Shown here: piece by piece, positions 1 through 5,551 of the stretch
Numbering within the stretch: position 1 is the stretch's first letter
How the letters are laid out: the number at the start of each line of letters is the position of its first letter
Assembly: GCA_016234205.1 (NCBI GenBank)
Contig: JACRGN010000105.1
Location: 1 to 8,974, forward strand
Direction of reading: 5' to 3'
Length of the DNA stretch: 8,974 bases
Origin: Nitrospinota bacterium
GTDB taxonomy: Bacteria > Nitrospinota > Nitrospinia > UBA9942
Notes under the pieces: generated by a model
Told to the model about the DNA's origin: nothing
Seen by the model: the letters and a program-made list of their open reading frames with translations, nothing else
The model's database searches: none
Program-made: the position numbers and the translations under genes

Positions 1-40
1 GTTTCAAGAGTTCCGAGAATATAGTTCCAACCTTGTGCAT
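1..40 (-). CDS. 5' end of a gene, probably IS4-type transposase (partial)
   Basis: Only the first 13 codons lie in the window, reading MHKVGTIFSELLK from an ATG at 40-38. A textbook ribosome binding site (AAGGAGG, bases 55-49 on the minus strand) sits a few bases upstream, so this is a real translation start. The pattern G-x-I-F-x-x-L-L-K resembles the start of IS4-family DDE transposases with an N-terminal DUF4372 domain, which is recalled family knowledge, not a search result. A transposase start about 90-100 bp inside a possible element end (near 127-144) would suit an insertion sequence, but the body of the gene lies outside the window and the identification is tentative. Confidence 0.5.
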   Translation of the reverse strand, partial: MHKVGTIFSELLK

Positions 41-91
41 GGTTTGTTCCTCCTTATTGGTATTGGGTTTTGTCAACTTCAATTATCCAAT

Positions 92-117
92 AAAAGAGGC
101 TTACAAGCCATGCTTTT
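92..117. terminator. Weak hairpin with A/T-rich flanks, possible bidirectional terminator
   Basis: GGCTT (98-102) pairs with AAGCC (105-109), with outer pairing between AAAAG (92-96) and CTTTT (113-117) and further T residues after it. In the minus direction it would lie upstream of the transposase-like start, where insertion sequences often carry hairpins that block read-through transcription. The stem is short and the loop is only two bases, so this is a weak call. Confidence 0.25.
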
Positions 118-128
118 TTAATTTTTAG

Positions 129-144
129 CGGACACTACTGTCCG
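129..144. repeat. Perfect 6-bp palindrome CGGACA/TGTCCG, possible IS terminus
   Basis: CGGACA (129-134), a 4-base spacer CTAC and TGTCCG (139-144) form a perfect inverted repeat. It lies about 90 bp upstream of the transposase-like start codon, where the left end of an IS4-like element would be expected. The other end of the element is outside the window, so no terminal repeat or target duplication can be matched. Confidence 0.35.
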
Positions 145-356
145 AGAATAGTAAAAGATATTATTGAAAGGGTGGGATGGTAAAGAGTTAAGCATAAACT
201 AACGATATAAGTTGACGAACCTAAAAGCTGACCTGCCCCAGCCCTTCCCCCAGAATTTAAAGGCAGAATATCTGCATGGGGTAAACAGAATGAAGATAAG
301 CAAGTATGATAGATACATGGCATTAGTAAGGATACCAGAGCATATGAGATACTAAC

Positions 357-1163
357 ATGGATACATTTAATAAAATAAAAGGATACCTTGCATTCATTGA
401 TATATTGGGGTTCTCAGCTCTTAAAAATGAAGATTTTTCTGAGAAATTTGCTGCCTACCATGAAATTGTTAGCAACGCATGCCCACAAAACCATGTTAAT
501 TACAATCTATATTCTGACAGTTTGATTCTGTATACCAACACATTAGGGAAAGACCCATTGATGCAGTTGTTGTCCGCAGTTAGTAAAACTACTTATGGAT
601 TGTTGATGAAACTCGACATGCCAGTCCGTGGTTGTGTGTCAGCAGGAGAATTCACTATAAATAAAGGCGGTGGAAGTGTTGTTATTGCCGGGAAACCACT
701 GATTGATGCCTATGAGTATGAAAAAAAACAGGATTGGGTTGGTATAATGCTTTCACCTCGGTTGGTTAAGCTACATCAGGATCTCGAATCACTTACGACC
801 ATCAACAATATTTATTCCAAAGAAGCTGCCAATAATTTTGCAGAAAAGCTGCCTTGGCCTTTGCTTGTTCAAAGGTGTCGTATGATACCATTTCATACAG
901 ACAGACCAAATTATCTCGAAGACAATCAAGATTATGATGGCTATGTTGTTGTACCATCACAGGATCATGCCAACCCCAAAGATTTGATTCATGACTTAAA
1001 GGAGTTTAATGAACAGCTTGAAAAATTGCAGTTACTCGCGCTAACACCGAGCCAGCAAAAAAAATATCAAAAGGCTATCAATTGGGTTGGGGTATTACAC
1101 AAAAAATGGCTTATGGATGTCATAAACTCAGGATACTGGCATACCCGTAATGTATCAGAATAA
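357..1163 (+). CDS. Class III nucleotidyl-cyclase-like protein (Pycsar PycC-like)
   Basis: A 268-aa soluble protein with the skeleton of a class III cyclase domain. FIDILGF carries the first putative metal-binding Asp (D15). LYSDSLIL carries the second (D54), 39 residues later. RGCVSAGEF (91-99) matches the R-G-I-x-x-G strand, and G112-KPLIDAYEYE corresponds to the 'G-x-x-V-N-x-A-x-R' helix. Aligned by eye, the canonical Asn and Arg of adenylyl/guanylyl cyclases are replaced (I116, E120). Stand-alone proteins of this type include the cCMP/cUMP synthases (PycC) of Pycsar anti-phage systems, so pyrimidine cyclase activity is plausible but inferred. Residues from about 135 on form an extension I do not recognise. 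No cyclic-nucleotide-binding or membrane effector gene is adjacent, which a standard Pycsar operon would have. The ATG at 357 is the only sensible start but has no strong RBS. A catalytically dead paralogue is the main alternative. Confidence 0.65.
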   Translation: MDTFNKIKGYLAFIDILGFSALKNEDFSEKFAAYHEIVSNACPQNHVNYNLYSDSLILYTNTLGKDPLMQLLSAVSKTTYGLLMKLDMPVRGCVSAGEFTINKGGGSVVIAGKPLIDAYEYEKKQDWVGIMLSPRLVKLHQDLESLTTINNIYSKEAANNFAEKLPWPLLVQRCRMIPFHTDRPNYLEDNQDYDGYVVVPSQDHANPKDLIHDLKEFNEQLEKLQLLALTPSQQKKYQKAINWVGVLHKKWLMDVINSGYWHTRNVSE

Positions 1164-1346
1164 AATGAAAGTTAGAAACCTGATTTTGATGAAACAACAA
1201 TCAATTCAGGATGCAAGCAAAGACCTTATCTGTAGCGAGGTTATAATTTTTAGAATGCTATAAAAAAGTGCTCTTTCTGCTATTTGTCCTATTAAAGGAT
1301 TAGGAGAATAAAAACTGATATTTCAAGACCTGCCCCCAATATGCTG

Positions 1347-1408
1347 AACCACTGAAGACACTGAAATAAATAATTCCTTTTTCTGTGCTTTCAGTGACTT
1401 CAGTGGTT
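1347..1408. repeat. Inverted pair of 9-bp-periodic repeats (xCACTGAAx)
   Basis: The left arm at 1347-1366 and right arm at 1389-1408 are inverted copies of 20 bp with one mismatch, separated by 22 bases. Each arm has an internal 9-bp period. The left arm reads CCACTGAAG then ACACTGAAA. The right arm, read on the minus strand, gives CCACTGAAG, TCACTGAAA and a decayed GCACAGAAA. It lies just beyond the stop of the Met-rich gene. As RNA it would fold into a long hairpin that could stabilise or end the transcript, but no T-run follows, so a dispersed repeat is more likely than a standard terminator. Nothing else is evident in 1164-1435 except an unsupported 32-codon open frame at 1165-1263. Confidence 0.75.
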
Positions 1409-1435
1409 TCTATAATTTCCTGTGGTTCATGGGTA

Positions 1436-1816
1436 TTACTTCTTTTCCTTCTTTTTTTCCATCATTTCCTGATGGGACTTCATCATCTCTTCCATCTTCT
1501 GCTGATGAGCTTTATACATCTCGTCATGTTTCTTCATCAATTCTCCAACCTTTGCAATAATGGCATCGCATTTATCTTTTGCAGCTTTATCGGTAGCTGA
1601 CTCCTTTACTACAGCAGTTAAGTCGGCAATAGACTGCATCATGTCATTCATCATCTTATGATGCTCTTCCTTATGTCCTGCCATGCCCTCACCCATCATC
1701 ATTCCGCCACCCATCATCTCGCCATGCATCATACCGCCCATATCCTTAGCAGAGACATAACCAGTAGATATTGATACTGCCAATAACATTAAACCAAATA
1801 TCTTTAAAATCTTCAT
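1436..1816 (-). CDS. Met/His-rich secreted protein, possible metal-binding protein
   Basis: A 126-aa precursor. Residues 1-23 form a classic Sec signal peptide: Lys-containing start, hydrophobic core GLMLLAV, and a cleavage site after VSA. The mature protein starts with a Gly/Met-rich segment (MGGMMHGEMMG, then GGGMMMGEGM, residues 26-45) and continues as a charged, probably helical segment to a Lys-rich tail. By count there are about 22 Met and 7 His, spaced as in periplasmic Cu(I)/Ag(I)-binding proteins, so copper handling or chaperoning is inferred; I cannot name a family. The ATG at 1816 is preferred over an in-frame GTG at 1825, because the AAAGGAGG site (1832-1825) overlaps that GTG and sits 8 bases from the ATG. 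It has its own promoter behind glgP. The single Cys lies in the helical segment. Confidence 0.8.
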   Translation of the reverse strand: MKILKIFGLMLLAVSISTGYVSAKDMGGMMHGEMMGGGMMMGEGMAGHKEEHHKMMNDMMQSIADLTAVVKESATDKAAKDKCDAIIAKVGELMKKHDEMYKAHQQKMEEMMKSHQEMMEKKKEKK

Positions 1817-1850
1817 CCGTCTCACCTCCTTTAAACCTTATTTTTGCCTT

Positions 1851-1880
1851 ATAATATATCCCTGCTAAATAATAAGTCAA
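1851..1880 (-). promoter_or_regulatory. Sigma-70 promoter for the Met-rich protein
   Basis: On the minus strand, TTGACT (1880-1875) and TATTAT (1856-1851) are separated by 18 bp, close to the TTGACA/TATAAT consensus. Transcription would start near 1844, giving a leader of about 28 bases that includes the strong AAAGGAGG site at 1832-1825. The -35 box begins just after the glgP stop codon (1884), so the Met-rich gene can be expressed independently of glgP. Confidence 0.6.
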
Positions 1881-1883
1881 GGA

Positions 1884-3599
1884 TTACCTTATATACGCCT
1901 CTGTGACATACCTTCTCATCATCCTATGACTATTGAAGTAATAGGCATTTTTGCCAATGGCATTTTGCATCATCCTTACCCATGTGTGCCTCTCATTGTA
2001 AAACATCGGTATAATAATTTTTTCCAATTTGGTATAAAGGTCATTAGCGTCCTTTGTATCCAGATTTTCAGTTAGTGTAACCTCAGACGGCATAGGCCCT
2101 ATTGACCAGCCTGTAAAATCCTCTATGTGCCCCTCTATCCACCAGCCGTCAAGGACACTGAAATTTATAACCCCATTGTGGGCAGCCTTCATCCCGCTTG
2201 TGCCGGAAGCCTCCCTTGGCCTCAAGGGTGTATTCAACCAGACATCAACGCCTGATACAAGTTTTAATGCAATATCCATATTATAATTTTTCAGATATAC
2301 AATATCTATAGTCCCTTTGAGATCTTTAATATAGCTGTGTATCCTCTTTATGAGTTCTTTGCCGGGATGGTCGTTTGGATGCGACTTGCCTGCGTATATA
2401 ATCTGCAGCCCGCCTGCCTTCGCTATCTTTTTAAGCCTGTCTATATCAGAGAATAAAAGGTCAGCCCTCTTGTATGCAGTTGCCCTCCTTGCAAAGCCGA
2501 TTGTCAGGATTTCAGGATTCATTTCCACACCCGTTGACTCTTTGACATAATCAAACAATCTCTTTTTTGCCTCTCTATGGGCACCCCACAACTCTTCATC
2601 GGGTATCTTTCCGATTCTTACAAATAGCTCAGGCTCATTTGCCCAGCCTGGAATATATTTATCATAGACCCTCGCAAGGCTCTCGCATGTCCATGTGTAT
2701 GAATGAACGCCATTTGTAATTGCATGTATCTCATAACCCGGAAAAAGATTCTTTGATACCTCTCCATGTTTTTTTGCAACACCATTTACATACTTGCTCA
2801 AGTTCAATGCAAGGAGTGTCATATTGAGATTATCCCTGCCTGCAAGTTCCTTCAGTATGTCAAATGGGATTAATTCACCCATTACATCTCTGATTAAATC
2901 ATACGGAAATTTATCATGTCCTGCCTCTATAGGTGTGTGGGTTGTGAAGACGCAGAGGTCTTTTACCCTTTCCACATCCCAGATAAATCTCTCGTCCCAT
3001 ACAGATTCAATATCTTTTTTGAATTCTAAGAGGAGTTCAAGTATAAGAAATGAGGCATGCCCTTCGTTCATGTGGTATTTCTTTATCTGAAAACCAAGGG
3101 CATTGAGCATCCTTACCCCGCCGATGCCGAGGACAATCTCTTGCTTTAGTCTGTACCTATTATCACCGCCATATAGATGGGAAGTTATCTCTCTGTCAGC
3201 AGGTGTATTCTCCGGGATGTCTGTATCAAGAAAGAATATAGGAACCTTGCCGCCTGTAAGACTGTCCACAATATATAACCATGCCTGAACATAAACATCC
3301 CTCCCTTCAATCTTTACCTTAACCTTCTCAGAAAGCAGGGTCATAAATCGGGATGGCTCCCATGAAACAGGAGATTCTATCTGCCTTCCATTTTCATCTA
3401 TATCCTGATTAAAAAAACCCTTTCTGCTTAAAAGGGTGACTGCAATGAAGGGGAGTTTTAAATCGGCACTTGACCTTATTGTATCCCCTGCAAGGACACC
3501 AAGCCCTCCGCTGTATGTAGGCATATCATTCAATATACCCACCTCCAACGAAAAATAGGCTATCTTCGGCTCTTTAAGAAACTCCTGAAATTGCACCAT
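1884..3599 (-). CDS. glgP: Alpha-glucan (glycogen/maltodextrin) phosphorylase, GT35 family
   Basis: Releases glucose 1-phosphate from glycogen or maltodextrins using phosphate and pyridoxal phosphate, in the cytoplasm. From the ATG at 3599 it is 571 aa, the short bacterial form (E. coli enzymes are about 800 aa). Visible family blocks are YFSLEVGILNDMPTYSGGLG near the N-terminus, HMNEGHASF, TTHTPIEAGHDKF, ITNGVHSYTW, FARRATAYKR, and EASGTSGMKAAHNG near the C-terminus. The Lys of GMK (K471 from this start) is the expected pyridoxal phosphate lysine. The frame stays open upstream to an ATG at 3704, but the added 35 residues (aromatic and hydrophobic, rich in I, F and Y) are not family-like. Neither start has a good Shine-Dalgarno, so translation may be weak or the start may differ. 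No other glycogen gene is adjacent. A role in using stored glucan is inferred from the family. Confidence 0.88.
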   Translation of the reverse strand: MVQFQEFLKEPKIAYFSLEVGILNDMPTYSGGLGVLAGDTIRSSADLKLPFIAVTLLSRKGFFNQDIDENGRQIESPVSWEPSRFMTLLSEKVKVKIEGRDVYVQAWLYIVDSLTGGKVPIFFLDTDIPENTPADREITSHLYGGDNRYRLKQEIVLGIGGVRMLNALGFQIKKYHMNEGHASFLILELLLEFKKDIESVWDERFIWDVERVKDLCVFTTHTPIEAGHDKFPYDLIRDVMGELIPFDILKELAGRDNLNMTLLALNLSKYVNGVAKKHGEVSKNLFPGYEIHAITNGVHSYTWTCESLARVYDKYIPGWANEPELFVRIGKIPDEELWGAHREAKKRLFDYVKESTGVEMNPEILTIGFARRATAYKRADLLFSDIDRLKKIAKAGGLQIIYAGKSHPNDHPGKELIKRIHSYIKDLKGTIDIVYLKNYNMDIALKLVSGVDVWLNTPLRPREASGTSGMKAAHNGVINFSVLDGWWIEGHIEDFTGWSIGPMPSEVTLTENLDTKDANDLYTKLEKIIIPMFYNERHTWVRMMQNAIGKNAYYFNSHRMMRRYVTEAYIR

Positions 3600-3718
3600 A
3601 AATATTAGAATATCAAAAACAAAAAAGATTTCATAGGATATTTTTCTCTCACGGAACTTATGACAATAATATATTGATTTAACAGGGATGCACAGGATAT
3701 CCATGAAAGAGAAAATAC

Positions 3719-3748
3719 TTGACAGGGTTAAAGGAGATTGCCTATTAT
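3719..3748 (+). promoter_or_regulatory. Sigma-70 promoter for the TIR gene
   Basis: TTGACA (3719-3724), an 18-bp spacer and TATTAT (3743-3748) make the best promoter match in the window. Transcription would start near 3755, about 98 bases before the TIR start codon, so the palindrome at 3786-3805 falls within the leader. The promoter lies divergently behind the start of glgP. Confidence 0.65.
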
Positions 3749-3785
3749 ACGGTTGAGTCCTTCTTAAATTTGACTAAATTAGGAA

Positions 3786-3805
3786 TATCCGAACTTGTTC
3801 GGATA
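3786..3805. promoter_or_regulatory. Palindrome, possible operator or leader hairpin of the TIR gene
   Basis: A 9-bp perfect inverted repeat, TATCCGAAC and GTTCGGATA, around a central TT. As DNA it has the size and symmetry of a dimeric repressor site. As RNA it would form a stem closed by a CUUG tetraloop, a known stable loop. It sits about 38 bases after the predicted transcription start and 47 bases before the start codon. It is not a Bacillus-type LexA box, which needs four bases between GAAC and GTTC. Confidence 0.5.
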
Positions 3806-3852
3806 CAAATAAGCTATTTGCTCGTTTCGGGCAGGGAAAGGAGAAAAACAAA

Positions 3853-4893
3853 ATGACTAAAAAAATTATTGCTGAACCCCTTGAAAAAGAAGTGGCAAAA
3901 GAAATTCTTCCTAAAAGCAAAACACCACTTGTGTTCATAAGCCACGACACAAGAGATGCCGAACTTGCAGACGAGTTTTGTAACTTACTAAAAAGCGCAA
4001 GTGCAGGTGCTTTAAAATCCTTTCGTTCTTCCGACAAAAAACCAACGCAAGGAATAGAATATGGTTCTGAGTGGTATCCCGCAATAATGGAGAAAATTGA
4101 CGAGGCGACAGATGTGGTTTGTTTGCTGACACAACACAGTGTTGACAGACCTTGGATACTTTATGAAGCAGGTGTAGCAAAAGGCAAATTAAATACCAAA
4201 GTAATTGGAGTTGCCTTGGGTATTCCATTAAGCGCAGCCATAAAAGGACCTTTTGCACAATTCCAAAATCTTGATGACGATTTATCCTCTTTGACAAAAC
4301 TTATTTTAGAACTTGTGAAAAAAGTTCCAGGCTTAGACCCAGATGAGCAACTTGTCAAAACGCTTGTGGAAAACTTTAAGAAAAAGATAAGTGAAATCAT
4401 TGCCAAAAATTCAAAGGCAGCAACCGAAGTAAAGAAAAAAGAAGATGTTGCAGAAACTTCCGTAGCAAAGCTTTTTGAGGAAGTAAAAATTATGTTTGAG
4501 GACTTACCTTCAAGAATAGAAAGAAGAGTTGACCCGGAGTTCAGAAGGAGAAAAATGCGATTTCATCCAATGATGATGGAAGAATTGCTTCATATGGGCA
4601 AAGGAGTAAATTCTCATATCCCCATTCTTATGGCTTTAAGCATATTTAAGAATGATTTACCGTGGATTTACGAAATAGGCAATGAAACACTGAAATTGAT
4701 TCGTTCAAAAAAATCTCCAGAAGAAAAAGAAAATGCGGTCAGAGAATTTTTTGATATTTTTGAATTCACGTTCAGACATCCAATGATGAGAGAAATAACA
4801 ATAAGCTCAAAGGAATCTCATATAATGTTCCGTGAAATACAACACATCTTTGAAAAATATTTTCATAGGTATCTTTCCGAACCCAAAGAATAA
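3853..4893 (+). CDS. TIR-domain protein with unknown helical C-terminal domain, probable defence effector
   Basis: A 346-aa protein. Residues about 24-165 form a TIR domain: LVFISHDTRDAELADEF (strand A, box 1), FRSSDKKPTQGIEYGSEWYPAI, the VVCLLTQHSV strand, and RPWILYEAGVAKGK, in which E105 is the likely catalytic Glu of NAD+-cleaving TIR enzymes. Residues about 170-235 are a Lys/Glu-rich, probably coiled linker. Residues 235-346 are a mostly helical domain with several Met (FHPMMMEELLHMGKG, FRHPMMREITI) that I do not recognise and that is probably the sensor or oligomerisation part. No signal peptide or membrane segment is visible. Bacterial TIR proteins of this layout usually deplete NAD+ or make cyclic ADP-ribose signals in anti-phage defence; that role is inferred. 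No ThsA, STING, Argonaute or cyclic-nucleotide-binding partner is adjacent. The start is fixed by AAAGGAG (3837-3843) 9 bases upstream. A toxin-antitoxin-like pair follows 130 bp downstream. Confidence 0.82.
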   Translation: MTKKIIAEPLEKEVAKEILPKSKTPLVFISHDTRDAELADEFCNLLKSASAGALKSFRSSDKKPTQGIEYGSEWYPAIMEKIDEATDVVCLLTQHSVDRPWILYEAGVAKGKLNTKVIGVALGIPLSAAIKGPFAQFQNLDDDLSSLTKLILELVKKVPGLDPDEQLVKTLVENFKKKISEIIAKNSKAATEVKKKEDVAETSVAKLFEEVKIMFEDLPSRIERRVDPEFRRRKMRFHPMMMEELLHMGKGVNSHIPILMALSIFKNDLPWIYEIGNETLKLIRSKKSPEEKENAVREFFDIFEFTFRHPMMREITISSKESHIMFREIQHIFEKYFHRYLSEPKE

Positions 4894-4973
4894 TGACAAA
4901 CATCAAACGACAGTTCTTCATGGCAACAACAGAATAGCCGATAACATCGAAAATACGAATCAGGAACAGGTTT

Positions 4974-5002
4974 TTGTCAGTTAGTGGTAAAATTATCTTA
5001 AT
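4974..5002 (+). promoter_or_regulatory. Weak promoter candidate for the TA-like pair
   Basis: TTGTCA (4974-4979), 17 bp, then CTTAAT (4997-5002). This is the best pair I can find in the 130-bp gap; the -10 box is a poor match. A start near 5009 would leave a leader of about 15 bases without a Shine-Dalgarno. An alternative -10-like TACTAT at 5016-5021 is too close to the ATG to serve this start. Confidence 0.3.
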
Positions 5003-5023
5003 CGTGATATTCTTGTACTATAG

Positions 5024-5263
5024 ATGAAGACGACCCGTTATTTTGAAGAACAGGTCTTAAGAAAACGTCCTTACATTCGAAGAGAGTGGTGTGAAATGGC
5101 ATTATCTAATCCGATCCGCAGGGAAGTTCAAAGCGATGACCGTATTCGTCATTGGGTTTTCATCAATGAATTAGGAAAATACCTAAGAGTTGTGACATTA
5201 GAGGATGGGGAGACAGTCCTCAATGCCTTTCCTGACCGTGATTTTAAGGAGGTGGAAAAATGA
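5024..5263 (+). CDS. Small basic protein upstream of DUF2283, putative toxin of a TA pair
   Basis: A 79-aa protein rich in Arg and Lys at the N-terminus (RKRPYIRREWCE), followed by a conserved-looking core (RIRHWVFINELGKYLRVVTL, then EDGETVLNAFPDRDFK). I recall this layout as a small protein commonly encoded directly before DUF2283 genes. The short basic alpha/beta form resembles RelE/BrnT/DUF4258-like toxins, but I cannot see definite catalytic residues, so the toxin role is inferred from gene order. Its TGA overlaps the ATG of the next gene (ATGA at 5260-5263), indicating translational coupling. The start at 5024 gives the expected N-terminus but lacks any purine-rich ribosome binding site, suggesting low or leaderless-like translation, whereas the second gene has a strong one. 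Confidence 0.75.
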   Translation: MKTTRYFEEQVLRKRPYIRREWCEMALSNPIRREVQSDDRIRHWVFINELGKYLRVVTLEDGETVLNAFPDRDFKEVEK

Positions 5264-5490
5264 GGTTTAACTATTACCCTGAAACTGATTCGCTCTATAT
5301 TGACCTTTCAGAAAAAGCCAGTGTGGACTCTCGTGAGGTGGTACCAGGTGTCGTATTAGACTTTGACGCCGAAGGTCATCTTGTAGGTATTGACATAGAC
5401 CACGCCAGCCAGATTGCTAATCTTTCACATCTTGAAACTAAAGCGCTTCCTATTACAAACTTGGAGATGACGGCACATCGCATGCATTAA
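5260..5490 (+). CDS. DUF2283 protein, putative antitoxin
   Basis: A 76-aa protein with the DUF2283 signature: a short beta-rich unit YYPETDSLYIDLSE, then SREVVPGVVLDFDAEGHLVGI and DIDHAS, with the pattern 'D-x-L-Y-I...V-x-P-G-V-V-L-D-F-D...G-I-x-I'. The last 25 residues are a less typical tail. DUF2283 proteins often occur as the second gene beside a small basic protein and have been proposed as antitoxins, which is inference here. AAGGAGG (5246-5252) lies 7 bases before the ATG, inside the preceding gene, and the two genes overlap by 4 bases. The better ribosome binding site for the second gene would favour excess of this partner, as expected for an antitoxin. No DNA-binding domain is visible. 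The 61 bases after its stop, before the convergent flavoprotein gene, contain no clear terminator. Confidence 0.8.
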   Translation: MRFNYYPETDSLYIDLSEKASVDSREVVPGVVLDFDAEGHLVGIDIDHASQIANLSHLETKALPITNLEMTAHRMH

Positions 5491-5551
5491 GATGATTAAA
5501 TCTAAGCTGCGTTAGAGGGCGTTTTATTGGTAGGTTAAAATAGCCTCCTCG

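Larger units (their letters stand above)
41..356. other. Gene-free stretch, possible IS end and leader of the cyclase-like gene
   Basis: I see no credible gene in these 316 bases. The minus-strand open frame at 135-323 has low-complexity, non-protein-like composition. The stretch holds a small hairpin at 98-109 (GGCTT/AAGCC) flanked by A-rich and T-rich arms, and a palindrome at 129-144. There is no strong Shine-Dalgarno before the plus-strand ATG at 357; the best purine stretch is GAGAT at about 346-350. The stretch probably combines the outer end of an insertion sequence with the promoter region of the downstream gene, but no clear -35/-10 pair was found. Confidence 0.5.

Noticed and set aside
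135..323. 62-codon open frame on the minus strand upstream of the cyclase-like gene
   Set aside because: No ribosome binding site and non-protein-like composition; it probably spans an IS end and leader region.
1165..1263. 32-codon plus-strand frame (MKVRNLILMKQQ...) right after the cyclase-like gene
   Set aside because: It begins two bases after the cyclase stop but has no Shine-Dalgarno and no recognisable product; at this length it may be chance or a decayed remnant.
1385..1600. Leu/Phe/His-rich plus-strand frame that looks like a membrane protein
   Set aside because: It is the antisense of the Met-rich gene, which has a signal peptide, promoter and ribosome binding site.
3600..3704. 35-residue N-terminal extension of the phosphorylase
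   Set aside because: The added residues do not resemble the family, and the start at 3704 has no ribosome binding site; the family-like N-terminus starts at 3599.
3786..3805. LexA (SOS) box upstream of the TIR gene
   Set aside because: The GAAC and GTTC halves are separated by two bases, while the Gram-positive-type box needs four.
357..4893. A complete Pycsar operon made of the cyclase-like and TIR genes
   Set aside because: The genes are 2.7 kb apart with two opposite-strand genes between them, and the TIR protein has no visible cyclic-nucleotide-binding domain. Kept only as a hypothesis.
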